A stretch of DNA of 64,000 nucleotides from positions 1,703,001 to 1,767,000 of the forward strand of contig NZ_CP071091.1 in assembly GCF_017301635.1 (NCBI RefSeq), given 5' to 3'. This document shows, one piece after another, positions 1 to 7,266 of the stretch. This DNA comes from Myxococcus landrumus (lineage in GTDB: Bacteria; Myxococcota; Myxococcia; Myxococcales; Myxococcaceae). Position numbers and translations under genes: made by a program. Numbering within the stretch: the stretch's first letter is position 1; each line of letters begins with the position of its first letter. The notes beneath the pieces are model-generated. The model ran no database searches. It was not told the DNA's origin and saw only the letters and a program-made list of their open reading frames with translations.

Positions 1-159
1 AACAGCAACTTCATCGGCGATGGGACGTACTGCGGAATGTCCGTCCGCGCCGGCCCCGCGGCTCCTGATTGCACTGCGGCCCCCCCTCGTGAGCGAGTTT
101 CAGTCCTCCAGCCTACCCTTGCCCTGGCGGAGGATTTCAAGCGTATCGCCGATGAGTGA
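1..159 (+). CDS. Possible 3' end of a truncated upstream gene
   Basis: Frame 1 is open from the window edge to a TGA at 157-159. It reads NSNFIGDGTYCGMSVRAGP and carries two cysteines, in the style of a small secreted myxobacterial protein. If real, its last 60 bases overlap the 3' end of the convergent Sua5/YciO-type gene. The fragment is too short for a family call and the frame may be open by chance. Confidence 0.2.
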   Translation, partial: NSNFIGDGTYCGMSVRAGPAAPDCTAAPPRERVSVLQPTLALAEDFKRIADE

Positions 160-711
160 AACCACCGTGGACGGCTCGTTCAATGTCACGCCGCCATCCA
201 GGATGAGGTCCAACCCATGGCCCAATGCGTCCTTGATGTCCCGAGCGTCCGTGAGCGGCTCACCCTCGAGGTTGCTCACCGATGTCGTCACCAGGGGACG
301 CCCCAGCGCACGCGCCAGCTCCCGTGCCAGTGGGGCATCGGGTACCCGGATACCTACCTGTTTCTGTCGGGTCATCATCAAGTCCGGCACCAGGCGCGTC
401 GCTTCTAGAATGAAAGTAAACGCGCCAGGGGTCAGACCCTTCATCGTCCGGTACGCGAAATTGCTCACGTGGGCATAGCGCGCCACGTCAGACAGGTCCG
501 GACAGAGGAAGGACAGGGGCTTCTTCTTGTCTCGGCCCTTGAGCTGGTAGAGCCGCTCGATGGCCTTCTTCGAGCCCAGGTCACAGCCCATGCCGTAATA
601 GGTATCCGTCGGATAGGCGACGAGTCCGCCGCGCTCGAGCACCTCCACGGCGCGCTGGATGTGGCGCGGAGAGGGGTGCTCCATGTCCACCTCGAGGATG
701 GGTGCGGCCAT
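100..711 (-). CDS. YciO/Sua5/YrdC-family putative L-threonylcarbamoyladenylate synthase
   Basis: A 203-aa protein with the Sua5/YrdC/YciO fold. The ATP/tRNA-binding region appears early: YPTDTYYGMGCD (about residues 33-44), then KGRDKKKPLSFLC (about 58-70) and PLVTTSVSNLEGE (about 138-150). Sua5/TsaC proteins make threonylcarbamoyl-AMP for the t6A modification of tRNA. At about 200 aa without the C-terminal Sua5 extension, this resembles the shorter YciO/TsaC group, and whether it is the essential enzyme or a YciO paralogue cannot be told from sequence. The ATG at 711 has AGGAGG about 11 bases upstream. The antiporter gene at 745-2043 lies 33 bp upstream on the same strand, so the genes may be co-transcribed. 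Confidence 0.85.
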   Translation of the reverse strand: MAAPILEVDMEHPSPRHIQRAVEVLERGGLVAYPTDTYYGMGCDLGSKKAIERLYQLKGRDKKKPLSFLCPDLSDVARYAHVSNFAYRTMKGLTPGAFTFILEATRLVPDLMMTRQKQVGIRVPDAPLARELARALGRPLVTTSVSNLEGEPLTDARDIKDALGHGLDLILDGGVTLNEPSTVVSLIGDTLEILRQGKGRLED

Positions 712-744
712 GACGTGTCGTGCCTCCTGAGTGCTTCGAACAGC

Positions 745-2043
745 CTACGCCGTTCCTGGCGCCTCGTCCGTCCTGACTTCGCCGCTGGCCGTCAAGGCGC
801 GGCGAGTGAGCACCGGCCCCACCAGCTCGTGCGCCGTGATCATGGCCACGATGAGCACCTCGACCTGGGGGCCGAACGTGGGGAAGGTCCTGGACACCAG
901 CGCCGCCAGTCCGAACGTCACGCCCGCCTGGGAGATGAGCCCCATCCACAGGTACTCCTTCAGGCGTGGGTCGTGCGTGGGCGCGAAACGTCGACAAGCA
1001 AACCAGATGGCCAAGCCGCGCAGCACCACCAACAGGAGCGCCGCGGGCCCCACCGTCATCAGCGCATCCAGCTTCAGCCCCGCGCCCGCCGCGGCGAAGA
1101 AGAGCGCGAACACGGGCAGCCCCGCGCGCTGAATCGCGTGGTGGATGCGCTCTCCCTCCCGCTCGTCCAGGTTGACGATGAGCGCTCCGGCCGCCAAGGA
1201 CACCAGCAGCGGAGACAAGTGCAGGCGGGTGCCTCCCTCGGCCGCCGCGAACGACAGGCCGACGAGGAACAGCGGCAGCTCGCGCTTCACGCCGCGCATG
1301 TAGACGAGCATCGCCACCGCCAGCACGCCGCCCACCACCACCGAGCCGAACAGCTCCCACCCCACCCCGCTCAACAAGCCCGCGATGTCGAAGCCGCCAC
1401 CGAAGCTCGCGCGCGTCATGCCCGCCGCCAGCGCGAACGCCACCATGACCAGCAGGTCGCCGATGATGACCAGCGCCATGAGGAACTCGGTGAAACTCCC
1501 TCGAGCGCTCGTCTCCTGGACGATGGCGATGGTCACCGTGGGCGAGAACGACACCACCACCGTGGACATCAGCGCGCTGACCGCCAGCGCCTGGGGCATC
1601 GTCAACGGTGTCAGGAAGGGCAGCACGGGCTTGAGGGCGAGCGTCGCGCCGAAGCACACCGCGAACGTCACCGCGCAGACCGCCGCGCACAGCAATGCCA
1701 CGCGAGCCCCCACGCGCCGGATGAGCCCCAGCCGCAGCTCGGTGCCCGCGACCAGCGCGATGAGGCTCACCGCCAGCCCCTTCACCAGGTCCAACCCCTT
1801 CACGCCCTCGCCCGGAATGAAGCCCAGCGCGTACGGCCCCACCGCCACGCCCACCAGCAGGTAGCCCGTGAGCCGGGGCAGCCCGAACCCCTTGGCCACC
1901 TTGCCCGCGAACAGGCCGCACAAGAGCAAGGCCCCGGCCGCCAGCGTCACCGACGTGCCCGAGTCCGCGCGCAGCACCTGGGCGCGACTGATGATGGCCA
2001 AGAGGACCATCAACAACAGCAATCGCGTCACCGCGCCCTTCAC
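745..2043 (-). CDS. Cation:proton antiporter (CPA family), second antiporter of the operon
   Basis: A 432-aa integral membrane protein with about 12 hydrophobic segments and the Na+/H+ exchanger (CPA) pattern. The unwound-helix region carries a single buried acid in IIGDLLVMVAF (about residue 215). Proteins of this type exchange Na+ or K+ for H+ across the inner membrane. The start overlaps the stop of the preceding antiporter gene by 4 bases (ATGA), so the two are translationally coupled. The single Asp, against the Asp-Asp of its partner, suggests the two differ in stoichiometry or act as a pair. The specific ion cannot be read from sequence. Confidence 0.85.
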   Translation of the reverse strand: MKGAVTRLLLLMVLLAIISRAQVLRADSGTSVTLAAGALLLCGLFAGKVAKGFGLPRLTGYLLVGVAVGPYALGFIPGEGVKGLDLVKGLAVSLIALVAGTELRLGLIRRVGARVALLCAAVCAVTFAVCFGATLALKPVLPFLTPLTMPQALAVSALMSTVVVSFSPTVTIAIVQETSARGSFTEFLMALVIIGDLLVMVAFALAAGMTRASFGGGFDIAGLLSGVGWELFGSVVVGGVLAVAMLVYMRGVKRELPLFLVGLSFAAAEGGTRLHLSPLLVSLAAGALIVNLDEREGERIHHAIQRAGLPVFALFFAAAGAGLKLDALMTVGPAALLLVVLRGLAIWFACRRFAPTHDPRLKEYLWMGLISQAGVTFGLAALVSRTFPTFGPQVEVLIVAMITAHELVGPVLTRRALTASGEVRTDEAPGTA

Positions 2044-3263
2044 GTCGCCACCTCCACGTCATCCACCGCCGCCGGAGCCAACCTCGGCTTCATCGGCGTG
2101 AGGACCTGGCGGAAGGCCGGGCCCGCGAGCAGCTCGTTCACCACCGCGCCCACCACCACCACGTCCAGCACGCGGCGAGCAAGGCCCCCAGGCACCAGGA
2201 ACTGATACTCGGCCACCAGGCACAGCGCGAGGCCGCCCTGGGCGATGAGCGCGTAGCCCACGCGCGGCGGCAGCTCCAGCACACCAGAGGCCATCCGCTG
2301 CGCGATGCGCCCGCCAAGCACCTTCCCCAGGAAGCGCAGCCCCACGAACCCTGGCACCAGCGCCCACGCCGCCCAGTCGCGCGTGTAGACGCCGCAGCCC
2401 ACCAGGAACACGAGCACCAGGAACACGGGGCGCTCCACCCGCCCCAGCGCGCGAGCCACCCGCTCCACCGTCCGCCCGCCCACCAGCGCCAGCGTGGCAC
2501 CACACGCCACCCCCGCCAGGAGCGCGGACACCCGCAGGTAGGCCGCCGCGCCGCCCACCAGCGCCACCATGCCCAGCGTCACCGTCGCCAGCTCCGCCGG
2601 GTCGTTCATCGCATGCGTGAGGAACGCCAGGAGCGCCCCGCACAGGATGCCCAACAGCACCGCCAGGCACACCAGCCCCAGGCCCTCGCCCGCGCTGGGG
2701 GCCGCGCTCAACATCAGCGCCACCGCCAGCACCGCCAGGCCCACGGCGTCATCCAGCATCGTCAGCAGCGCGACCCCCAGGCCCCGCGCCCGGTCCATCC
2801 GGCCCGCCCGGTACGCCAGCACCGCGAAGTGCCCCGAGGACAGGCTCGCCGCCCCGCCCAGCAGCGACGCGGCCCCCACCGCGGCATGCAGCGAGGGATG
2901 GGACGTCAACAGGAGCGGCGCCGCCAACGGCACCGTCACGAACAGGAACGCCGTCCCCGAGTGCGCCAGCGCCGCCGCATACACGGGCCGAGGCAACAGC
3001 CGCAGCAGCCGGGGCTCCAGGTTCAGCCCCAGGATGACACCCGCGGTGCCCAGCCCCAGCGCCATCACCGGCCGCAGGTGGCCCAAGTCCTCCACGGACA
3101 AGGCCCCCACCACCGACGGGCCTAACACCACCCCGAAGAGGAGGAACAGGAAGCCGCTCGCCGCCAGTCGCGCCAGCGAGGGGAAGCGGCTGGGGTCCAA
3201 CGCCGGACTCGACGCGAGCAGAGACAGCGCCGCGATGGCGAGAAAAACGAGCAGCGCTTGCAC
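2040..3263 (-). CDS. Cation:proton antiporter (CPA family), first antiporter of the operon
   Basis: A 407-aa polytopic membrane protein, about 12 predicted helices. It carries the paired aspartates of electrogenic Na+/H+ exchangers in LLTMLDDAVGLAVLAV (about residues 166-181). Its stop overlaps the start of a second, divergent antiporter. A 112-aa soluble protein lies 31 bp upstream on the same strand. The three genes look like one transcript of small soluble protein plus two antiporters. Two different full-length antiporters in tandem suggest either a heteromeric carrier or two specificities under one control. Confidence 0.85.
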   Translation of the reverse strand: MQALLVFLAIAALSLLASSPALDPSRFPSLARLAASGFLFLLFGVVLGPSVVGALSVEDLGHLRPVMALGLGTAGVILGLNLEPRLLRLLPRPVYAAALAHSGTAFLFVTVPLAAPLLLTSHPSLHAAVGAASLLGGAASLSSGHFAVLAYRAGRMDRARGLGVALLTMLDDAVGLAVLAVALMLSAAPSAGEGLGLVCLAVLLGILCGALLAFLTHAMNDPAELATVTLGMVALVGGAAAYLRVSALLAGVACGATLALVGGRTVERVARALGRVERPVFLVLVFLVGCGVYTRDWAAWALVPGFVGLRFLGKVLGGRIAQRMASGVLELPPRVGYALIAQGGLALCLVAEYQFLVPGGLARRVLDVVVVGAVVNELLAGPAFRQVLTPMKPRLAPAAVDDVEVAT

Positions 3264-3294
3264 GGGACTTGCTTACACCGCCAGCGTCTCGACG

Positions 3295-3633
3295 TCACGA
3301 ACGGCGGTGCGTGGGAGCGGCGATCACCGGCAGGGCGACCAGGCGACCCATGGGCGGGTCGTCCGCGTCCATCTCCAGCTGAACCCGCTGAATCATCCGC
3401 TCCATCTCCTCGGGGGAGACGGCGGGCAGGATGCTCACCAACAACACGCGGTCCTCGTCCGCACCCAGGGCCAGACTGCGCAGCCCCGCGAACACAGGCA
3501 CCTCCGCGGACAGCGCCGCGGCCGCGCTCCGAGCTCGGACCACCAGCGGCTCCGGGATACCAAACTCCCGGAGCCGACGGATGGCTCGCTCGGTCCCTTC
3601 CATCTGCTCGAGGAACGTGATGACCAGGTACAC
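3295..3633 (-). CDS. Small protein of unknown function, possible PII-like regulator of the antiporters
   Basis: A 112-aa soluble protein with a GTG start, opening MYLVITFLEQMEGTERAIRR. The pattern is a strand, a helix of about 16 residues, a strand containing LVVRARSA, a loop, a strand (DRVLLVSILPAV), then a helix (SPEEMERMIQRVQLEM). This beta-alpha-beta/beta-alpha-beta arrangement is that of GlnB/CutA-like trimers. It sits first in the antiporter operon, which fits a regulator of transport like the PII-like proteins found beside some transporters. There is no clear PII signature motif and the fold assignment is inference only. Confidence 0.6.
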   Translation of the reverse strand: MYLVITFLEQMEGTERAIRRLREFGIPEPLVVRARSAAAALSAEVPVFAGLRSLALGADEDRVLLVSILPAVSPEEMERMIQRVQLEMDADDPPMGRLVALPVIAAPTHRRS

Positions 3634-3670
3634 GCGGCCGTCTTACCGGGTCCGCGCTCCTGGCGCCACG

Positions 3671-4129
3671 CTACTCGTTCTGGCCGGGGCCCGCCGTCTC
3701 GCCGGAAGGAGCCGCCGGTGCCGCCGGAGTCGCCGGCGTGCCTTCCTGCGGAGCACCACCACCCTCCGACGCCGCCATGGCCGCGCGGGCCGCGCGCTTG
3801 CCCTCTTCGATGAGCTTCTTCACCTTCTGCCCACCCTTGCGGCCAATCTCCTCGTAGAAGTTCGGCCCTCGGGTGGCCTTGACGCGGTCCCCCCCCTTCT
3901 TGCCGATCTCCTCGTAGAACTTCGCCCCGCGCTCGGCCTTGACCGTCTCGCCGCCCTTGCGGCCAATCTCCTCGTAGAACGAGCGGCCACGCTCCGCTTT
4001 CACCGTGGCTCCGCCCTTCCGGCCAATGGTCTCGTAGAACTCCCGACCCCGCTCGTTCCGGACTGTCTCCCCACCCTTACGACCCGCCTCGGCCACCGTC
4101 ATGCTGCCCTTGTTGTCTTTGTCCGACAT
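3671..4129 (-). CDS. KGG-repeat stress-type protein
   Basis: A 152-aa hydrophilic protein built from five KGG motifs spaced about 20 residues apart, each in the context FYEEIGRKGGxxVKxxRG. An Ala/Pro-rich tail follows (APAAPSGETAGPGQNE). Short KGG (YciG/GsiB-like) proteins are stress induced and resemble plant LEA proteins in composition. The ORF is open further upstream, but the ATG at 4129 (MSDKDNKGS) is chosen because GAGAGG lies just before it and the repeats begin soon after. The next gene, at 4441, is transcribed divergently. Likely cytoplasmic and largely disordered. Confidence 0.8.
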   Translation of the reverse strand: MSDKDNKGSMTVAEAGRKGGETVRNERGREFYETIGRKGGATVKAERGRSFYEEIGRKGGETVKAERGAKFYEEIGKKGGDRVKATRGPNFYEEIGRKGGQKVKKLIEEGKRAARAAMAASEGGGAPQEGTPATPAAPAAPSGETAGPGQNE

Positions 4130-4440
4130 TGCGCCCTCTCCTCTCTTGGCTGCCTGCCCCCATCCCTCGCCACGATGCCCCTTGCCTGAAACCTTGGGAC
4201 GGAAGCGCCCCGATGCAAGCAAGCTCCGTACACCGCCAGCCGTTCTCGCCTGACCCACCACACCAAAACCCCAATGGTTCTGGAGGGTTGGTCAAGCTCG
4301 CCCTGCTTACGTTCCGGGCGGAGGCATGCCCGGCAGGACGCTCTCTTGTTGAAAACAATTCCCGCCGCATTGCCGATTCCCGAACCGGCACTCACCTTCA
4401 TGCCCGCGGCGCGTGCGGCTCGCGTCGGGGGAGGCGTGGC

Positions 4441-5223
4441 GTGGCGCAGGGTGCGAAGACATGGCTCCGAGTCCTGGCCCCGATGGGAGTGTCCTTGGGA
4501 GGGCTCTTGATGCTTCGCCTCCTCGGACCCGACTTCATCGATCAACGGCGTCTGTCGGATGTGATTGCTCCCCTGGGTAAAGCCGCGCCCTTGGCCTACA
4601 TCTCGTTCCTCGCCGTTCGTCCTCTCACGTTGTTGCCCGGGCAGATGCTGACCGCCGTGGGTGGGATGCTGTTTGGAACGCTCGCAGCGACCCTCTATTC
4701 ACTAACGGGCAGCTTCCTGTCCGCCACGTTGCTCTTCGTGCTGGCTCGCAAGTTGGGGACCCGACCCATGAAGCGCCTGGCTGGAGGCAAATATCCAGCC
4801 CTGGTGAGTGCGGCCAGGCGCCACGATTTCCTGTTTGCGTTCATGGCGTGTGTCAATCCGCTGTGTCCCACCGACGTGATGCTGGTGGCCTCCGCGGCCA
4901 GCGGCGCGCGCTTCTGGCCCTCCGTGGCGGGACTCATGTTGGGCACGATTCCAGGCACCTTCCTCACCGCGCAGCTCGGCAGTGGGCTGGCCCAGGGACG
5001 CACGGTGATGACGGCGGTTTCAGCCGCGGGCCTCGTCATCTCGCTGGTGCTGGGCGTGTTCATCGGCCGTCGTTTCTACAAGGCGCTCTGTGAGCCTTCG
5101 GAGCTCGCCCTGCCAACGTCTGATGCTCGAGACGGCGAAACGGTTCCCGGCCTCGGGAGGTCCGCCACGCTGACGCCCTTCGCTCAGCGGGACTTCGACT
5201 TCAGCAGCCGCGCCGAGACATAG
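4441..5223 (+). CDS. TVP38/TMEM64 (VTT/DedA-like) membrane protein
   Basis: A 260-aa protein with about six membrane segments. The VTT-domain core is visible: RPLTLLPGQMLTAVGGMLFG (about residues 56-75), then NPLCPTDVMLVASAASGARF and GTIPGTFLTAQLGSG. TVP38/DedA-like proteins are inner-membrane proteins linked to lipid or envelope homeostasis. The frame is open from 4129, but the GTG at 4441 is preceded by GGGGGAGG with a 6-base spacer and begins just before the first membrane helix, so it is chosen. The last 40 bases overlap the convergent gene at 5184-5975. Confidence 0.8.
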   Translation: MAQGAKTWLRVLAPMGVSLGGLLMLRLLGPDFIDQRRLSDVIAPLGKAAPLAYISFLAVRPLTLLPGQMLTAVGGMLFGTLAATLYSLTGSFLSATLLFVLARKLGTRPMKRLAGGKYPALVSAARRHDFLFAFMACVNPLCPTDVMLVASAASGARFWPSVAGLMLGTIPGTFLTAQLGSGLAQGRTVMTAVSAAGLVISLVLGVFIGRRFYKALCEPSELALPTSDARDGETVPGLGRSATLTPFAQRDFDFSSRAET

Positions 5224-5975
5224 GCCCCCGTGGCGGACGCGAGCGTGCCCAAGCCCAGCCACGTGAGATACGGGAGCTGGACGAGCGCCACCGTCCCGCC
5301 GAACGCAGCCAGCCCCAGGTACAGGTAGGAAGCCCCCTTCATTCCGCCGCGCAGTCGGCCCAACGTCACGGTGAACAAGAAATTGAACACGCCGGCGGCG
5401 AACTGGAGGCCCATCACCGGATAGGCCCACTCCTCCATGAAGCGCCGGAAGACATCCAGCCAAGAGGGCTCCCCTATCCGAGGCCTCCCGCCAAAAGCCT
5501 CCATCGCGAGTTGGTGGGTCCGCAGGGCCCCCACATCCGCCAGCGTCATGCAGGCGACCTGCGTGATGAACGCGACGAACGACACCACCATGATGGCCAT
5601 CCAGGGGATGCCAGCGGACTCCTCCGTTCCCTCCCACTCGCGCAGCGCCTCCAGCCGCTCGGGTGAGACTTCGAGCGCGATGGGATATCCCAGGTCGAGC
5701 GCCGCCTGCGTGGCGGCGATGTCGGCCGGGAGCGAGGACGTGCCCAATCCTTCCAACGCGCCGTTCTCCATGTACCCACGCAACAAGGCCACCGCGGGCT
5801 CACGCTCGGCTTGCTTGGGGAGCTGGAGCAGCAATGCATTGAGGTCCTTGCCCAGGGCCTCGTGCTCGTCCGGGGAGGCCGCGCGCGCACGCAACACGAG
5901 CGCGTGGATTCGCTCGGTCAAGGGAGTCTCCGCGACTCCCTCCGGATGGAAGACAGCTGTTCTCTGACGCTCCAC
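5184..5975 (-). CDS. Membrane protein of unknown function
   Basis: A 263-aa protein. The first about 120 residues are soluble and helical (RIHALVLRARAASPDEHEAL), followed by four hydrophobic segments: WMAIMVVSFVAFITQVACMT, YPVMGLQFAAGVFNFLFTVT, LYLGLAAFGGTVALVQLPYL and WLGLGTLASATGAYVSARLL. I do not recognise a family. The frame opens at a GTG at 5999, but the GTG at 5975 has GGGGAGG six bases upstream and is preferred. The C-terminus (KSKSR) overlaps the convergent VTT gene by 40 bases. Confidence 0.65.
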   Translation of the reverse strand: MERQRTAVFHPEGVAETPLTERIHALVLRARAASPDEHEALGKDLNALLLQLPKQAEREPAVALLRGYMENGALEGLGTSSLPADIAATQAALDLGYPIALEVSPERLEALREWEGTEESAGIPWMAIMVVSFVAFITQVACMTLADVGALRTHQLAMEAFGGRPRIGEPSWLDVFRRFMEEWAYPVMGLQFAAGVFNFLFTVTLGRLRGGMKGASYLYLGLAAFGGTVALVQLPYLTWLGLGTLASATGAYVSARLLKSKSR

Positions 5976-6033
5976 CGAGGACCTCCCCAGCCCCTTCACA
6001 CCGGGACACGTGGGAAGTCATCGTAGCGCCGTT

Positions 6034-6978
6034 TCACGCATAGAGGACGGGTTCCAGCTGCGCGGCGATGCGCGGCGGCATGCGTTCCCCAGGCCCCACG
6101 CCGGTGGGACGCATCACGGCGCGAGCGCGGTCCTCTCCATGGCGCAGCCGCATGCGAATCATCTCCGGCGAGAAGTCGAGCGTGTGGCCGATGGGCGCCG
6201 TGGGCTCGATGACGGTGATGCGGCAATAGACATAGGGCTTGCCATCCGGGCCCCGGAGCGTCGTGCCGTGGGCCTGGGCTTGCCTCACCATGTCGTTGAT
6301 GCGGACGAACAGGTCCACGTCGTTCATCAGCAACTCGTTGAGCGTGATGTCGGGGAGGCAGCGCCGGATGACATCCAGGATGTTGGTGGGGTACTTCACC
6401 GGCTCCAGCTTGGACGACGAACACGCGATGACGACAATCTCCGTGGGCGAGTACTCGAGCGCATCTCCCAGGGGCGCGACATTGCGCAGCCCGCCGTCGA
6501 CCATCCCCTGCGGCCCCACGGGCTCGAAGATGATGGGCATCACCGTGCTGTGCCACACGGCGGGGATGAAGTCGCTCGAGTCGCTCGAGACCAGCTCATA
6601 TTGCCCCGACGTGAGCGAGACACGCCCCACGTGAGCGGGAATCGCGAACGGGCGGCCACCGAAGTTCCGCTCGATGAGGTCTCTCAAGGGGGAGTTCTCG
6701 AAGAGCCCCCGCTTGTTGAGCAATCCCAAGCGCAGCGCGACGACCAGCCACGGCAGCTTGCGATACACATCCTCCTCCCGCAGGTTCGTCCACAGGTCGG
6801 CGAGCCGCTCGTATTCGCGCTGAGCAATGGCGGTGGCATTCAACGCCCCCACCGACACACCAAAGACGCGCTCCCAACGAAACCCGTGGACCTCTCTGAG
6901 CACCCGCTCCGCGCCCACCTGGAAGGCGCCCTTCGCGCCACCACCAGAGAGCACAAGCGTTGCAGGACGGTCCTTCAT
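6034..6978 (-). CDS. Patatin-like phospholipase
   Basis: A 314-aa serine lipid acyl hydrolase. Near the N-terminus are the glycine-rich oxyanion loop SGGGAKGAFQVGA (about residues 11-23), the nucleophile elbow GVSVG (Ser at about 42) and the catalytic Asp in MVDGGLRN (about 159-166). These make the patatin Ser-Asp dyad complete. There is no signal peptide, so it is probably cytosolic or membrane-associated, acting on phospholipids. The ORF extends upstream, but the ATG at 6978 has GCGAGG before it and starts right before the conserved domain. The 288 bp to the divergent gene at 7267 hold the promoters of both, with no clear operator seen. Confidence 0.87.
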   Translation of the reverse strand: MKDRPATLVLSGGGAKGAFQVGAERVLREVHGFRWERVFGVSVGALNATAIAQREYERLADLWTNLREEDVYRKLPWLVVALRLGLLNKRGLFENSPLRDLIERNFGGRPFAIPAHVGRVSLTSGQYELVSSDSSDFIPAVWHSTVMPIIFEPVGPQGMVDGGLRNVAPLGDALEYSPTEIVVIACSSSKLEPVKYPTNILDVIRRCLPDITLNELLMNDVDLFVRINDMVRQAQAHGTTLRGPDGKPYVYCRITVIEPTAPIGHTLDFSPEMIRMRLRHGEDRARAVMRPTGVGPGERMPPRIAAQLEPVLYA

Positions 6979-7266
6979 GACATACCTCGCATTGAGTGGG
7001 TGTGAGCCGCGCGGGGAACAGACAGATCGCGGCTCAACACTTGGAGATAGGCACCCACGCGCCGCGACAGAATCACCCCCGGGCGCCGTCACCCTGTCCT
7101 GCGGTGGGCCAAGACTCCCACCCCGGGCCCCCTTCGTGCTCCTCCCCGCACGACCCGCTGCTTCACCGGGACAGGTCCGCGCTCACCCAGTCCCCTTCCG
7201 CACCTGGATCACGCGAGCTGGAATTCGAGGAGCCCGTGACGCCAGGATGAGACCCTGGGAGGGAAG

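Noticed and set aside
469..2205. Plus-strand frame of 578 codons over the antiporter gene
   Set aside because: The composition is dominated by Arg, His and Gln, and it lies opposite a membrane-protein gene.
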